Source of the DNA: Pseudomonas sp. Au-Pse12 | GTDB lineage: Bacteria > Pseudomonadota > Gammaproteobacteria > Pseudomonadales > Pseudomonadaceae | NCBI RefSeq assembly: GCF_021341665.1 | Contig: NZ_JAJTTH010000001.1 | Coordinates: 310,001-374,000 of the forward strand | Direction: 5' to 3' | Length of the DNA stretch: 64,000 nt | Part shown: positions 27,270-35,486 of the stretch, piece by piece | Numbering within the stretch: position 1 is the first letter of the stretch | How the letters are laid out: each line of letters opens with the position of its first letter | Made by a program: the position numbers and the translations under genes | The notes under the pieces: generated by a model | Told to the model about the DNA's origin: nothing | The model's input: only the letters and a program-made list of their open reading frames with translations | Databases searched by the model: none

Positions 27270-28236
27270 GTCTCCATGCGCCTTGCTCGAAACCCGGCAT
27301 GCCAGCACCCAGGCCGTCGACCCGGAACAACGCCTGGCGTTCTGGGAGAACTACAACGCCAGCACCCTGGTGGGGCTCAAGTGCAACTCCTACGCCGAGA
27401 GCGGCTTCGCGGCCCGCCAGGACAACCTGCAACTGAGCGCCATGCGCCTGGCGCGCATCGTCGGCAACGAACACGTGGTGGAGCGCGACAGCTCGATGAT
27501 TCGCGGCGTGCCCAAGGAGTCGGTCTTTGTCTCCCTGGTCACCGGCAGCGGCTCGTTCTTCTACCAGGACGGCACCTGCCAGGTGCTGGAGCCGGGGGAA
27601 CTGGTGGTCTATCGCACCGACAAGCCCTATCTGTTCGGTTTTTCCGGGGCGATGCGCCAGTTCATCTTCGACATCCCCCAGGAGCAGTTTGCCGAGCGTT
27701 GCCTGAAACGCTTCGACCGGCCGTTGCGGGTCGGCGCCGAAAGCGGGGTCCAGCGCCTGTTGTTGCGCACCTTGGGGGAACGTACCCGGACGTTTTTCCA
27801 GCAGCCCCTGTGCGAAGAGGCCGACGCCTACCAGGAGCAGGCCTTCGAGCTTCTGGCCAGCATCATTGCCGGGCATGCCGGGGAACGGCCGATCAATGCC
27901 CTGAGTGCGTCCTACCTGCTGGCGGCCAAGCAGTGTATCCACGATCAACTGGCCGACCCCACCCTGAGCTGCGAGCGGGTGGCGGCCCAGACCGGCATTT
28001 CCACCCGGCACCTGGCCCGGCTGTTTGCCCTGGAGGGCCTGGTGCCGAGCCGCTTCATCCTCGAAAGGCGCCTGCAACAGGCCCGCCAGCTGCTGTGCAG
28101 CAGCCAGGGGGCGGGGTTGGATATCAGTGAGGTCGCCTACCGCCACGGCTTTGTCAGCCAGGCGCATTTCGCCCGGGCATTCAAGGCCCGTTACCAGCAG
28201 ACGCCCAGCGCCGCCCGGACCCAGGGGCTGTCCTAG
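27268..28236 (+). CDS. AraC family transcriptional regulator
   Basis: A 322-aa regulator with an N-terminal AraC-binding-like domain (FWENYNASTLVGLKC; SVFVSLVTGSGSFFYQDG; ELVVYRTDKPYLFGF) of the type in FeaR/XylS-like proteins that sense aromatic or amine inducers. Two C-terminal helix-turn-helix motifs follow (CERVAAQTGISTRHLARLFA; ISEVAYRHGFVSQAHFARAF). ATG 27268 is chosen for the AGAAG site; ATG 27253 is an alternative. It is divergent from the cupin operon and the obvious candidate for its activator. Confidence 0.9.
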   Translation: MSPCALLETRHASTQAVDPEQRLAFWENYNASTLVGLKCNSYAESGFAARQDNLQLSAMRLARIVGNEHVVERDSSMIRGVPKESVFVSLVTGSGSFFYQDGTCQVLEPGELVVYRTDKPYLFGFSGAMRQFIFDIPQEQFAERCLKRFDRPLRVGAESGVQRLLLRTLGERTRTFFQQPLCEEADAYQEQAFELLASIIAGHAGERPINALSASYLLAAKQCIHDQLADPTLSCERVAAQTGISTRHLARLFALEGLVPSRFILERRLQQARQLLCSSQGAGLDISEVAYRHGFVSQAHFARAFKARYQQTPSAARTQGLS

Positions 28237-28256
28237 CCTGGGGGTTGCCGCTGCCT

Positions 28257-28502
28257 TCAGTCTTCAGGCTTGGCAGGCGGCGGATGGCGGGCGCCCTCGG
28301 CGGCGCTTGACGCTGCTTGCCCGTGACAGCCATGCGGTGTGTCCAGGCCGCACCGGTGCAACAGCTCAGCCAGCGCCTGCCCGGAGGCCGCGGCCGGTTC
28401 CGGGCTGTGCTCGCGCAGCAGCTCGGCCCGTTGCAACAGGCGCACGCGGGCGCACCGCCAGAAGTAGATCTCGTCGAGGTAATCCTTGGTCTTGCGGTGC
28501 AT
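28257..28502 (-). CDS. Small hypothetical protein, 81 aa
   Basis: Charged, Arg/Leu-rich N-terminal half (HRKTKDYLDEIYFWRCARVRLLQRAELLREH) likely to be helical, then an Ala/Pro/His-rich tail with Cys-Gly-His pairs. An AAAGGAG seven bases before ATG 28502 supports expression. It converges on the AraC gene with 20 bp between stops. I do not recognise the family. Confidence 0.5.
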   Translation of the reverse strand: MHRKTKDYLDEIYFWRCARVRLLQRAELLREHSPEPAAASGQALAELLHRCGLDTPHGCHGQAASSAAEGARHPPPAKPED

Positions 28503-28932
28503 GGACATCTCCTTTGTCGCAGCGGATAGGCAAGCCCCGGTCGGCGCGAAAACCCGGCAACCGTGGATGGCGTGCAAGCAGACGGACAGGCCCCGGCAGA
28601 CGACACACCCGGCCCCGCAGGCAAGGGCGTGCTGGCGCTGAACGCGGGCGGGCTATGGATGAACCGAAAGGGCTTGGGCCTGAGGGGCAGGTCGTTGAGA
28701 ACAGGATAGGAAACCTGTGGCGGATGCCGGGGCCAATGTGACGAGTCGGCCGCCGCGAGTGCCGGGAGGGAGAGGGCGTAAGGCAGGGCCTTGCAAGCGC
28801 GGCGAAGGCGCGGCCCAGGAGGTTCTGGAGCGAGCCTCCGGAGCCGCGGGAGACGCCCGCAGGGCGTGGGTACGGCGAGTGTCGGTTGACCCCGGCGTCA
28901 TGCCGGGGTGCATGGGGCGCTGCTGTGTCGCG
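28503..28932. other. Non-coding stretch between small ORF and HDAC gene
   Basis: No convincing gene in about 430 bp. A hairpin with eight-base arms, ACCCCGGC (28889-28896) and GCCGGGGT (28902-28909), lies about 24 nt past the stop of the HDAC-family gene. It may terminate or stabilise that transcript, although no T-run follows. The rest is GC-rich with no repeat I recognise. Confidence 0.4.
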
Positions 28933-30051
28933 TTAGCGTGCGGCGTCCAGGGTGCTGGCCTGATGGTCCAGCAGCTGGCGTTGCCAGGTTGCGAAGGGCG
29001 CCTTGGGTTGCTGCTGGCGCACGAACTCCAGCATCGGGTCGCTGACCTCGGTACGGATGCCCGACAGCGCCTCCAGGGTCGCCAGGCCGCAAAAGGGCAC
29101 GTAGGCCTCGGAGTAACCGCCTTCATGCACCAGCACCAGCCGCCCACCGCACAGGCGCTCGGCGACGTCGCGCAGGCATTGGGTCATTTCGCGGAACGAG
29201 TCGCTGTGCAGCAGCATCCGTGCCAGCGGATCGACGGCGTTGGCGTCATACCCGCAGGCGACGATGATCAGCTCCGGCTCGAAGCGTTCCAGGGCCGGCA
29301 CGACGATGCGCTGCATGGCGTACAGGTAGGCGTCGTGGCCGCTGCCCGGCAGCAGGGGAATATTGATGTTGCAGCCCAGGCCCGCGCCGCGCCCGCGGTC
29401 CTGCTCGCCGCCATAGCCCGGCGGGAAGCAGCCATCCTGATGCAGGGACAGGGTCAGCACGTCGGCCCGTTCCTCGTAGATCGACTGGGTGCCGTTGCCG
29501 TGGTGCACGTCCCAGTCGACGACCGCCACCTTGCCCAGCCCGTGGCGGGCCTTGGCCGCCTCGATGGCAATGGCGATGTTGGCCAGGAAGCAGAAGCCCA
29601 TGGCCTGGTCGGCGGTGCAGTGATGGCCCGGTGGCCGGGACAGGGCATAGGCATTGTCGGCCTCGCCGCTGAGCACCGCGTCCACCGCGGCCATGGCCAG
29701 CCCGGCGGACAGCTTGGCGATTTCATAGCTGCCGGGGCCGACTGGCGCCTCGTCCCCGAGGTGACCGCCACCGGCATCGCTCAGGGCCTTGAACCGTTGC
29801 AGGTAATCGGCGCTGTGGACCCGCAGCAGGTCCTCTTCGGTGGCGGGGGCGGCATGGCGCAGCTGCAGCTGCCGGGTCAGGCCGCTGACGTCCATCAGGC
29901 TTTTCAGCCGGCGTTTGGTTTCCGGCGATTCGGCGTGCCCGGCGGCGGCCGGCGGTTGCACCCAGCCGCCCACCGGCAGGGTCAGGACGTGCGGTCCGCC
30001 GCTGTGCCAGAGGCAGAGTTCGTCGAACAGAAAAGCGGTTCTACAGGTCAT
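28933..30051 (-). CDS. Histone deacetylase-family amidohydrolase
   Basis: A 372-aa zinc hydrolase closely resembling the class-2 bacterial enzyme HDAH from strain FB188 (about 369 aa). The catalytic residues line up: His143-His144 (RPPGHHC), zinc ligands Asp181 and His183 (DWDVHHGNGTQ) and Asp269 (ACGYDANAVDP), and Tyr313 (EGGYS). Bacterial members remove acyl groups from polyamines or other amides, not histones. ATG 30051 has GGAA upstream; earlier starts at 30063 and 30084 are possible. It shares strand and short spacing with an MFS gene and probably acts on the compound that carrier brings in. Confidence 0.9.
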   Translation of the reverse strand: MTCRTAFLFDELCLWHSGGPHVLTLPVGGWVQPPAAAGHAESPETKRRLKSLMDVSGLTRQLQLRHAAPATEEDLLRVHSADYLQRFKALSDAGGGHLGDEAPVGPGSYEIAKLSAGLAMAAVDAVLSGEADNAYALSRPPGHHCTADQAMGFCFLANIAIAIEAAKARHGLGKVAVVDWDVHHGNGTQSIYEERADVLTLSLHQDGCFPPGYGGEQDRGRGAGLGCNINIPLLPGSGHDAYLYAMQRIVVPALERFEPELIIVACGYDANAVDPLARMLLHSDSFREMTQCLRDVAERLCGGRLVLVHEGGYSEAYVPFCGLATLEALSGIRTEVSDPMLEFVRQQQPKAPFATWQRQLLDHQASTLDAAR

Positions 30052-30105
30052 GGCGATTTCCATTTTCAGGGGAGGTTTTTTCACAACGGCACGGGCACCG
30101 CGGTG

Positions 30106-31269
30106 CTAACGGGTCGCTCGGCAACTGAGCACCAGGGCCAGGGACACCAGGGTGATGAGCGACCCAGCCAGCAGCAGCCCCTGGAAGCCGCCACTGCTTT
30201 CGATCAGGCGCCCGGCCAGGGTCGGGCCGATGGCCAGGCCGGCGCTGATCACCAGGTTGGAGGCGTTCATCAGGCGGCCGCTGCGATCCATTTCGGCCAT
30301 GCGCGCCAGGATCAGCGGCAGGATGAAGGTCCAGGTGAACTTGAACACCAGCGCCGCCAGGGCGAAGCGCGCCAGCTGCGGTTGGCCCAGCAGCAGGAGC
30401 AGCGAGCCGGCCATCAGGCCGTACCCCAGCAGGAGCAAGGCGCTGCGCGGCAGGCGATGGCCAAACAGGGTGGCGCACAGGGCCCCGGCAATGCCCATCA
30501 GGGTGGCAATGGCCAGGATGTCGCCGTTGGTCTGTGCCGAGAGGCCGGACTGGCCGCCAATCGCGCCGATGAAGGTCCAGACCCCGCTGAGGCTGATGTA
30601 GAAGGTCAGGATGCCGAGAATCCCCAGCACCGCCTTGGCCCTGGAAATTGCCGGGGCCTTGGCGTCGTGGCTGGCGCAGGAGTGCGCGCCCGCCGGAAAG
30701 TGGCGGGCCAGCGGCAGGCACAGCAGCATCAGCAGCGCCAGGATCAGGTAGCAGGCCCCCAGCCCGAAGTGCTGGAACAGCATGGGCAACAGGCTCAGGC
30801 CGATGGCCCCGAGCACCAGCTGGCCCATCACCCAGAAACCGTAGGCGCGGCTGGGGTTGGGGCTGGCGGCGGCACTGGCCAGGCAGATGATCATCAGCGA
30901 ACCGCCCGCCAGGGCGCTGCAAAAGCGCGTGGCCAGCAACAGCGAGTAGTCACTGGCGAGCATCGACAGCAGGTTGGCGAGCATGAACAGCAGTGCGCTG
31001 CAGAATGCCGCGCGGCGCCAGTCGACCTGTTTCAGCCACCAGATGGCCGGCAGCGTGGCCAGGCTCATGGCCCCCAGCTCGGCGGAGAACAGGTCGCCGA
31101 TCTGGCTCGGGCTCAGTTGCCACTGGCTGGCCAGTTGCGCGGCAATGGCCGGGGCCATCAGCAGCACCGCGGGGGTGATGGCGGCGAACAGCACGATGGC
31201 CGCCTGCAACCCAAGGGGCTGGCGGCTGACCGACGGGGTGTGGCTCAAGGCGGGGTTCTGGGTGTGCAT
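30106..31269 (-). CDS. MFS transporter
   Basis: A 387-aa, 12-helix major facilitator (LQAAIVLFAAITPAVLLMAPAIA; LFSAELGAMSLATLPAIWWL; FALAALVFKFTWTFILPLILA). ATG 31269 follows GGAG. It sits between the outer-membrane protein gene (25 bp) and the HDAC-family gene (54 bp) in a four-gene run on one strand. Direction and substrate are unknown; an acetylated amine or amide is a reasonable guess from the neighbour. Confidence 0.88.
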   Translation of the reverse strand: MHTQNPALSHTPSVSRQPLGLQAAIVLFAAITPAVLLMAPAIAAQLASQWQLSPSQIGDLFSAELGAMSLATLPAIWWLKQVDWRRAAFCSALLFMLANLLSMLASDYSLLLATRFCSALAGGSLMIICLASAAASPNPSRAYGFWVMGQLVLGAIGLSLLPMLFQHFGLGACYLILALLMLLCLPLARHFPAGAHSCASHDAKAPAISRAKAVLGILGILTFYISLSGVWTFIGAIGGQSGLSAQTNGDILAIATLMGIAGALCATLFGHRLPRSALLLLGYGLMAGSLLLLLGQPQLARFALAALVFKFTWTFILPLILARMAEMDRSGRLMNASNLVISAGLAIGPTLAGRLIESSGGFQGLLLAGSLITLVSLALVLSCRATR

Positions 31270-31294
31270 GGACAGGCTCCGAAGGCAAAGGGGG

Positions 31295-32167
31295 TCAGAA
31301 CACGTGGACCAGGCGCAGCAAGGCGTCGGTGCCGGCAAAGCCGTTCTCGGTGGCGACGTTCTGCGACAGGCTGAACAGCAGCTGGTTCTGCTTGTCCAGC
31401 CAGTGCCCGAGTTCGAAGCCGACCTGGGTGTAGCGCTTGTGGGTGTCGTCGATGCGCCGGTCGTTGATCCGCAGTTCGCCGCCATCGGCGTGGATCAGGC
31501 GCAAGGCGCCGTAGGTTGCGGGGGTGAAGTCGTAAGAGGCGAAGGCCTGCAGGCGATAGAGCGGGTCCTGCTTCAGGTCGCTGCCGAAATAGTCGTTGTT
31601 GGTGCCATAGAGCTGGGCTTCGAGGTTGGCTTCCAGCACCCATTTCTCTCCCAGGCCCTGGGTGTAGTTGTAGACAAAGGTCGTGCCCCAGCGGTTGGCC
31701 CCGGGGGACACGTCCGGGTTGCGCCCGTGGTACTCGCCCAGGGGCAGCGTGACCAGGGTCAGCAGGCCGCTGTAGGTGCGGGTTTGTGGCTGGTTGATGA
31801 AGAACAGCGTGCCGCCCACCTGGGGGTCGCCAAAGCCGCTTTCGCCGGTGTGGCGCTCGGCGCCGGGCAGGCGCGCGTTGATGTCGGCGAAGGGCACGAT
31901 GAACTGCGGGGTGCACAGGGTGCCGCACAGGTCGCTGAAGAACACCTGGCGGTAGGCCATGGCGTTGACCCGCAGCTCGGCCTTGCCGGTGCTGTCGGCC
32001 GGGCCGTGGAAGTCGCCGGCGCGGGTGGCGGGCAGGTACAGCACGCCGAGGCGGGTGCCCACGGGAGCGGCGAAGAAGTCCCGGGCGTTGAGGTCTGCCG
32101 CGTGGAGCGACAGACTGGCCAGGGTGCCGGCTACGGCCAGGAGGGTGCGGGTCGGTATCCTTGTCAT
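31295..32167 (-). CDS. Outer-membrane barrel channel protein
   Basis: A 290-aa protein with a signal peptide (to about residue 24, LSLHAAD), alternating amphipathic strands and a C-terminal Phe (LLRLVHVF), the outer-membrane insertion signal. It resembles the Phenol_MetA_deg family of channels found beside aromatic or hydrophobic-substrate pathways (GDPQVGGTLFFIN; LVTLPLGEYHGRNPDVSPGANRW). It would supply the MFS carrier and HDAC-family enzyme. AAC triplets (32190-32198) lie upstream of its start. Confidence 0.8.
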   Translation of the reverse strand: MTRIPTRTLLAVAGTLASLSLHAADLNARDFFAAPVGTRLGVLYLPATRAGDFHGPADSTGKAELRVNAMAYRQVFFSDLCGTLCTPQFIVPFADINARLPGAERHTGESGFGDPQVGGTLFFINQPQTRTYSGLLTLVTLPLGEYHGRNPDVSPGANRWGTTFVYNYTQGLGEKWVLEANLEAQLYGTNNDYFGSDLKQDPLYRLQAFASYDFTPATYGALRLIHADGGELRINDRRIDDTHKRYTQVGFELGHWLDKQNQLLFSLSQNVATENGFAGTDALLRLVHVF

Positions 32168-32303
32168 GGGCGGTGCGTCTCTTGTTGGAGTTGTTGTTCG
32201 GCGAGGGGCTCGCCGGCACGCGGCAGTGGGGCAAAAAAAGGGCAAAGGCTGCCCGTGGCCGTCACATTCGACGGCGCGAGTCAGGGGTGATCAGGGGCCT
32301 GGG

Positions 32304-33281
32304 TCAGTCGGGCGGGGCGTGCAGCAACTGGGCGATACGCGCCTTGTCCTTGACCCCGAGCTTGCTGTAGATGGCGCGGATGTGATGGCGCACGGTGTTG
32401 GGCGACATGCCCAGGTCGCGGGCCACTTCCTTGTAGGTCTTGCCGTCGCCAAAGCACTGGGCGACCGCGTTTTCCCGCGGGCTGAGCTTGGGCAGCAGGC
32501 TGGCGCTGCGGGCCGCCAGCAGGCACAGGTCACCCACCGCCGAGGATTCGACCTGCAGGTGCTTGCCCTTGAAGCCGCTGGGGCCCAGCACCATGGGCAA
32601 CTGTGGGCCATTCCATTGCGGCCACTCATGGAGCAGCAGGTCGACGAAGCCGCGTTCGGCGCATTGCAGCACGCCGCGCTGGTCACACACCGCCAGGGCC
32701 AGGTTGCGCGGGCGGGTGAGTTTCTCGCGCATGGCCACCAGGGTGCGGATCTGATTGGCCGACACCGCGGCCACCAGGTGCAGCATCAGGTTGTTCAGCA
32801 GTTGGCAGTCGTCCTGGTTGAACCGCGGTGCGCCCGGGGCGCGGTACAGCGCCAGATGGTTGCTCAGGTGGGTATGGGGGTCGATGTGCACCACGCACAG
32901 CAGCTCGCCGATGTTGTACAGGCGGCCCAGCCAGTTGAGGCCAGGGCCGTTGTCCGGGTCGGCCATGTCGACGATCACCGCCCGGCCCGGCACCTCGTGG
33001 ACGCGGGTGACGGTGACATCGATGTGGCGGATCGACTGCCAGTCCGGCAGGTAGCTCGACGGCAGGCGGTACAGGTAGCAGCTGTGTTCGTCCGGCAGCC
33101 CGTCCACCAGTGCCGCGCGCCCCCACCAGGCGCTGTCGAACGGCAAGAGTTGGCTGATGCGCGCCAGGGCATGCTGGTGCAGGTTTTCGATGTCCTTGTT
33201 CTGCGCCAATTGCTGCAGTTCAAGGGTCAGCTCGCTGAAGGCCTGCAACAGGCTGGCCGGAGCATGCGCGAATGGATTCAT
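32304..33281 (-). CDS. LuxR family transcriptional regulator
   Basis: A 325-aa protein with a long N-terminal sensory part lacking a receiver domain (FSELTLELQQLAQNKDIENL; LLPFDSAWWGRAALVDG) and a C-terminal LuxR helix-turn-helix (LSPRENAVAQCFGDGKTYKEVARDLGMSPNTVRHHIRAIYSKL). It lies upstream of the barrel, MFS and HDAC-family genes on the same strand and is probably their regulator. It is divergent from an AraC gene. Four AAN triplets lie 22-33 bases before the start. Confidence 0.9.
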   Translation of the reverse strand: MNPFAHAPASLLQAFSELTLELQQLAQNKDIENLHQHALARISQLLPFDSAWWGRAALVDGLPDEHSCYLYRLPSSYLPDWQSIRHIDVTVTRVHEVPGRAVIVDMADPDNGPGLNWLGRLYNIGELLCVVHIDPHTHLSNHLALYRAPGAPRFNQDDCQLLNNLMLHLVAAVSANQIRTLVAMREKLTRPRNLALAVCDQRGVLQCAERGFVDLLLHEWPQWNGPQLPMVLGPSGFKGKHLQVESSAVGDLCLLAARSASLLPKLSPRENAVAQCFGDGKTYKEVARDLGMSPNTVRHHIRAIYSKLGVKDKARIAQLLHAPPD

Positions 33282-33302
33282 GGGTCTGTACCTCTGTGCG
33301 AC

Positions 33303-33314
33303 GTTGTTATTGTT
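33303..33314 (-). promoter_or_regulatory. AAN motif before the LuxR-type gene
   Basis: The transcript reads AAC AAT AAC AAC, preceded by more A residues. It is an Hfq/Crc-type site by sequence; function is inference. Confidence 0.45.
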
Positions 33315-33422
33315 TTCGTCACGGAAGGGGTTTGGGACCGGTACGCCTGGGGGACGTGGGCAGGGCCTGGGTCGAGTATCGATGGCTTGGGAACACCGCG
33401 CCATCCTACAGATGCAGGAGGT

Positions 33423-33461
33423 GGCTTATAGCCAAGTGTCGTCGATGGCTTATGCTCAAGT
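33423..33461. promoter_or_regulatory. 15-bp direct repeats between LuxR and AraC genes
   Basis: GGCTTATAGCCAAGT (33423-33437) and GGCTTATGCTCAAGT (33447-33461) agree at 12 of 15 positions and repeat every 24 bp. A third partial copy (GATGGCTTGG) starts near 33381. They lie 35-73 bp upstream of the AraC-type gene, the usual place for AraC-family half-sites, so autoregulation or control of the divergent gene is likely. Confidence 0.55.
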
Positions 33462-33495
33462 CCGTGAAACCGCGAGCCGACCGGGAGTGAACGCC

Positions 33496-34338
33496 ATGCC
33501 AACGCCGCCTAGCCCTGTCTCGCATTGCGTGACGGGGTTTGATGCCGCCAGCCTGCGGCCCTGGGGTTGCCGCCTGTCCGGCTTCTGCGAAACCTTGCCG
33601 GGCACCGTCCTGCGCCTGGAAGTGGCGCAACCGGAGGTCAAGCTGATCATTGGGCTGACGGCGCCTTATGGCCTGGCCGCAGGTCGGCGGCAGGATCGTT
33701 GCCAGGCATTCGTGGTCAGCCGTCCGCTGGGGCCGGTGATTGTCGAGCAGAGCGGTGTTCATTCATGCATCGAGGTGGAGCTGCCACCCTGGGCCGCGTA
33801 TCGCCTGTTCCAGGGCGACGCGCAGGTGCTTGCCAGTCCCTGGCTGGACCTGCGGGAGCTGTGGGGGCCCTCCGTTGCCCTGCTGCTCGAGGCGCTGGAC
33901 GAAACCCCCGGCTGGCCGGGTCGCCTGCGCCGTGTCGAGGCCTTCCTTGCCGAGCGCCTGCAGCGATCGCAGCGCGATGTGCCGCCGATGCTGCGCCGAT
34001 CCTGGGAGGCGCTGCGGCAAAGCGCCGGTGGCATTGCGATCCGTCACCTGAGCGAGCAGGCCGGCTGCAGCGGCCGCTATTTCGCCAGTCGTTTCAAGGC
34101 CCATCTGGGGCAGGGGCCGAAGGCCTGCGCCCGGCATATCCGCTTTGCCCGCGCCCAACAGCTGCTGGAGTCGGCGCCGCAACTGGAGCTGGTGCAGGTG
34201 GCGTTGCTCTGCGGCTACAGCGACCAGAGTCATTTCACCCGCGAATTCCAGGCGTTCATCGGTTGCGCTCCGGCAGCCTATGCCCGGGCCGGGTGGGCGA
34301 CGATTCCGGGCAAGCCGGCGTGGTTGTTGCAGGCCTAG
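33496..34338 (+). CDS. AraC family transcriptional regulator
   Basis: A 280-aa regulator. The N-terminal domain (WGCRLSGFCETLPGT; LEVAQPEVKLIIGL) resembles DUF6597-type AraC sensors, and the C-terminal part carries two helix-turn-helix motifs (IRHLSEQAGCSGRYFASRF; VQVALLCGYSDQSHFTREF). ATG 33496 follows GGGAG. A VOC protein gene follows 92 bp downstream on the same strand. Its target could be that VOC gene, the nearby hpaBC genes or both. Confidence 0.9.
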   Translation: MPTPPSPVSHCVTGFDAASLRPWGCRLSGFCETLPGTVLRLEVAQPEVKLIIGLTAPYGLAAGRRQDRCQAFVVSRPLGPVIVEQSGVHSCIEVELPPWAAYRLFQGDAQVLASPWLDLRELWGPSVALLLEALDETPGWPGRLRRVEAFLAERLQRSQRDVPPMLRRSWEALRQSAGGIAIRHLSEQAGCSGRYFASRFKAHLGQGPKACARHIRFARAQQLLESAPQLELVQVALLCGYSDQSHFTREFQAFIGCAPAAYARAGWATIPGKPAWLLQA

Positions 34339-34430
34339 GGGCCATCGATCTTCAGGTCAGTTTTATTCAAGACCCGGCGCCGGCTCCCGGCAGACAGTGG
34401 CGGCTCTGTCTCAGTGAATGTGGAGGATGT

Positions 34431-34775
34431 ATGCCAGGTAGCCTGTCTCATGTGGAAATTGGTGCGCTTGATGGTGGTCAGGCGCGGGTATTCTTCCAGC
34501 AGTTGTTCGGGTGGTCGCCGCAACCCCTGGGCGCCGTGCAGGACGCCTGGTTGCAGACGCCCTCGGTCAGGGTCGGGGTGCACGGCGACGACCCCGAGGC
34601 GCGCATGGTCCTGTATTTCCAGGTCGAGGACCTGGCGCGCAGTGTCTTGCAGGTCCGGGCCCTGGGGGGCCACGCCGGCGCGGTCAGCGAGCACGAACCC
34701 GGCTTTGGCCGGTTCTGCCTGTGCCACGACCCCCAGGGGGTGTGTTTCGGCCTGCACCAGCCGGACGCGCCTTGA
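34431..34775 (+). CDS. VOC family protein
   Basis: A 114-aa single VOC domain (SLSHVEIGALDGGQARVFFQQLFGW, then YFQVEDLARSVLQVRALGGHAG, then FGRFCLCHDPQGVCFGL) like those annotated as glyoxalase-like or hydroxylase-type proteins. The start has an ideal GGAGG four bases upstream. It converges on hpaC with 12 bp between stops. Role unknown. Confidence 0.8.
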   Translation: MPGSLSHVEIGALDGGQARVFFQQLFGWSPQPLGAVQDAWLQTPSVRVGVHGDDPEARMVLYFQVEDLARSVLQVRALGGHAGAVSEHEPGFGRFCLCHDPQGVCFGLHQPDAP

Positions 34776-34787
34776 GCTCCTGGGGGC

Positions 34788-35300
34788 TCAGGCGGCCGGA
34801 CGCGGGTGCTGCAAGCGATGGAAGCAGCGGCTGAAGTAGACCAGGGAGTCGCCGTGCTCCCGCACGCCGATTTCATCCAGTTCCACCAGCATCACCGAGT
34901 GGGTGCCAATCTCCTGGACCTCGGTGATGCGCCCCTGCAGGCTGGCCAGGGCGCCTTCCAGCACCGGCAGGGCCTGCAGGCCGTCGCGCCAGGGATGCAG
35001 GCCGAAGCGCTGGTCCATGGTGACCCCGGTCATGCCGGCAAAATGCCGGGCCACTTCTTCGTGTTCGCCGCTCAGGACGTTGACGCACAAGCGTCCGTTG
35101 CCCTTGAACACCGGGTTCAGGGCGCTGTTGCGGTTGACGCAGACCATCAGCGTCGGCGGGCTGTCGGTGACCGAGCAGACCGCGGTGGCGGTGATGCCGC
35201 AGCGGCCGGCGGGGCCGTTGCTGGTGATGACGTTGACCGCTGCGGTCATGTGCGCCATGGCGTTGCGAAAGGCGAGTTGCTTGGGATCGAGTACAGGCAT
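34788..35300 (-). CDS. hpaC: 4-hydroxyphenylacetate 3-monooxygenase, flavin reductase component
   Basis: A 170-aa NAD(P)H:flavin reductase (FMN-binding split-barrel) that supplies FADH2 to HpaB. It shows the family pattern FRNAMAHMTAAVNVITSNGPAG, then GITATAVCSVTDSPPTLMVCVNR, then the NVLSGEHEEVARHFAG segment, as in E. coli HpaC. It follows hpaB on the same strand, but 186 bp away with a REP-like palindrome between them. Confidence 0.93.
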   Translation of the reverse strand: MPVLDPKQLAFRNAMAHMTAAVNVITSNGPAGRCGITATAVCSVTDSPPTLMVCVNRNSALNPVFKGNGRLCVNVLSGEHEEVARHFAGMTGVTMDQRFGLHPWRDGLQALPVLEGALASLQGRITEVQEIGTHSVMLVELDEIGVREHGDSLVYFSRCFHRLQHPRPAA

Positions 35301-35377
35301 GACGGATTCCTCGTGGCCGCAGGGCGGCCGGGTGTCTTGCTGCCCATTCAGGGCTGACGGCGGGCTCGACCTGCAGG

Positions 35378-35393
35378 CGCCGGCTTGCCGGCG
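35378..35393. repeat. REP-like palindrome between hpaB and hpaC
   Basis: Perfect inverted repeat CGCCGGC-TT-GCCGGCG, a typical Pseudomonas REP core, within the 186-bp hpaB-hpaC gap. It may set different transcript levels for the oxygenase and the reductase. Confidence 0.65.
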
Positions 35394-35486
35394 AAAGGGC
35401 CTGTGTGGGTGGGGCGGGGCCTTCGCTGAGGCGCCCGCGCACGCCATTTCCTACACAAGCCCGGTCCTGCATGAGCCGGTCCGTGG

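Noticed and set aside
28717..31374. 885-codon open frame on the plus strand
   Set aside because: Antisense to the HDAC-family and MFS genes, both well supported.
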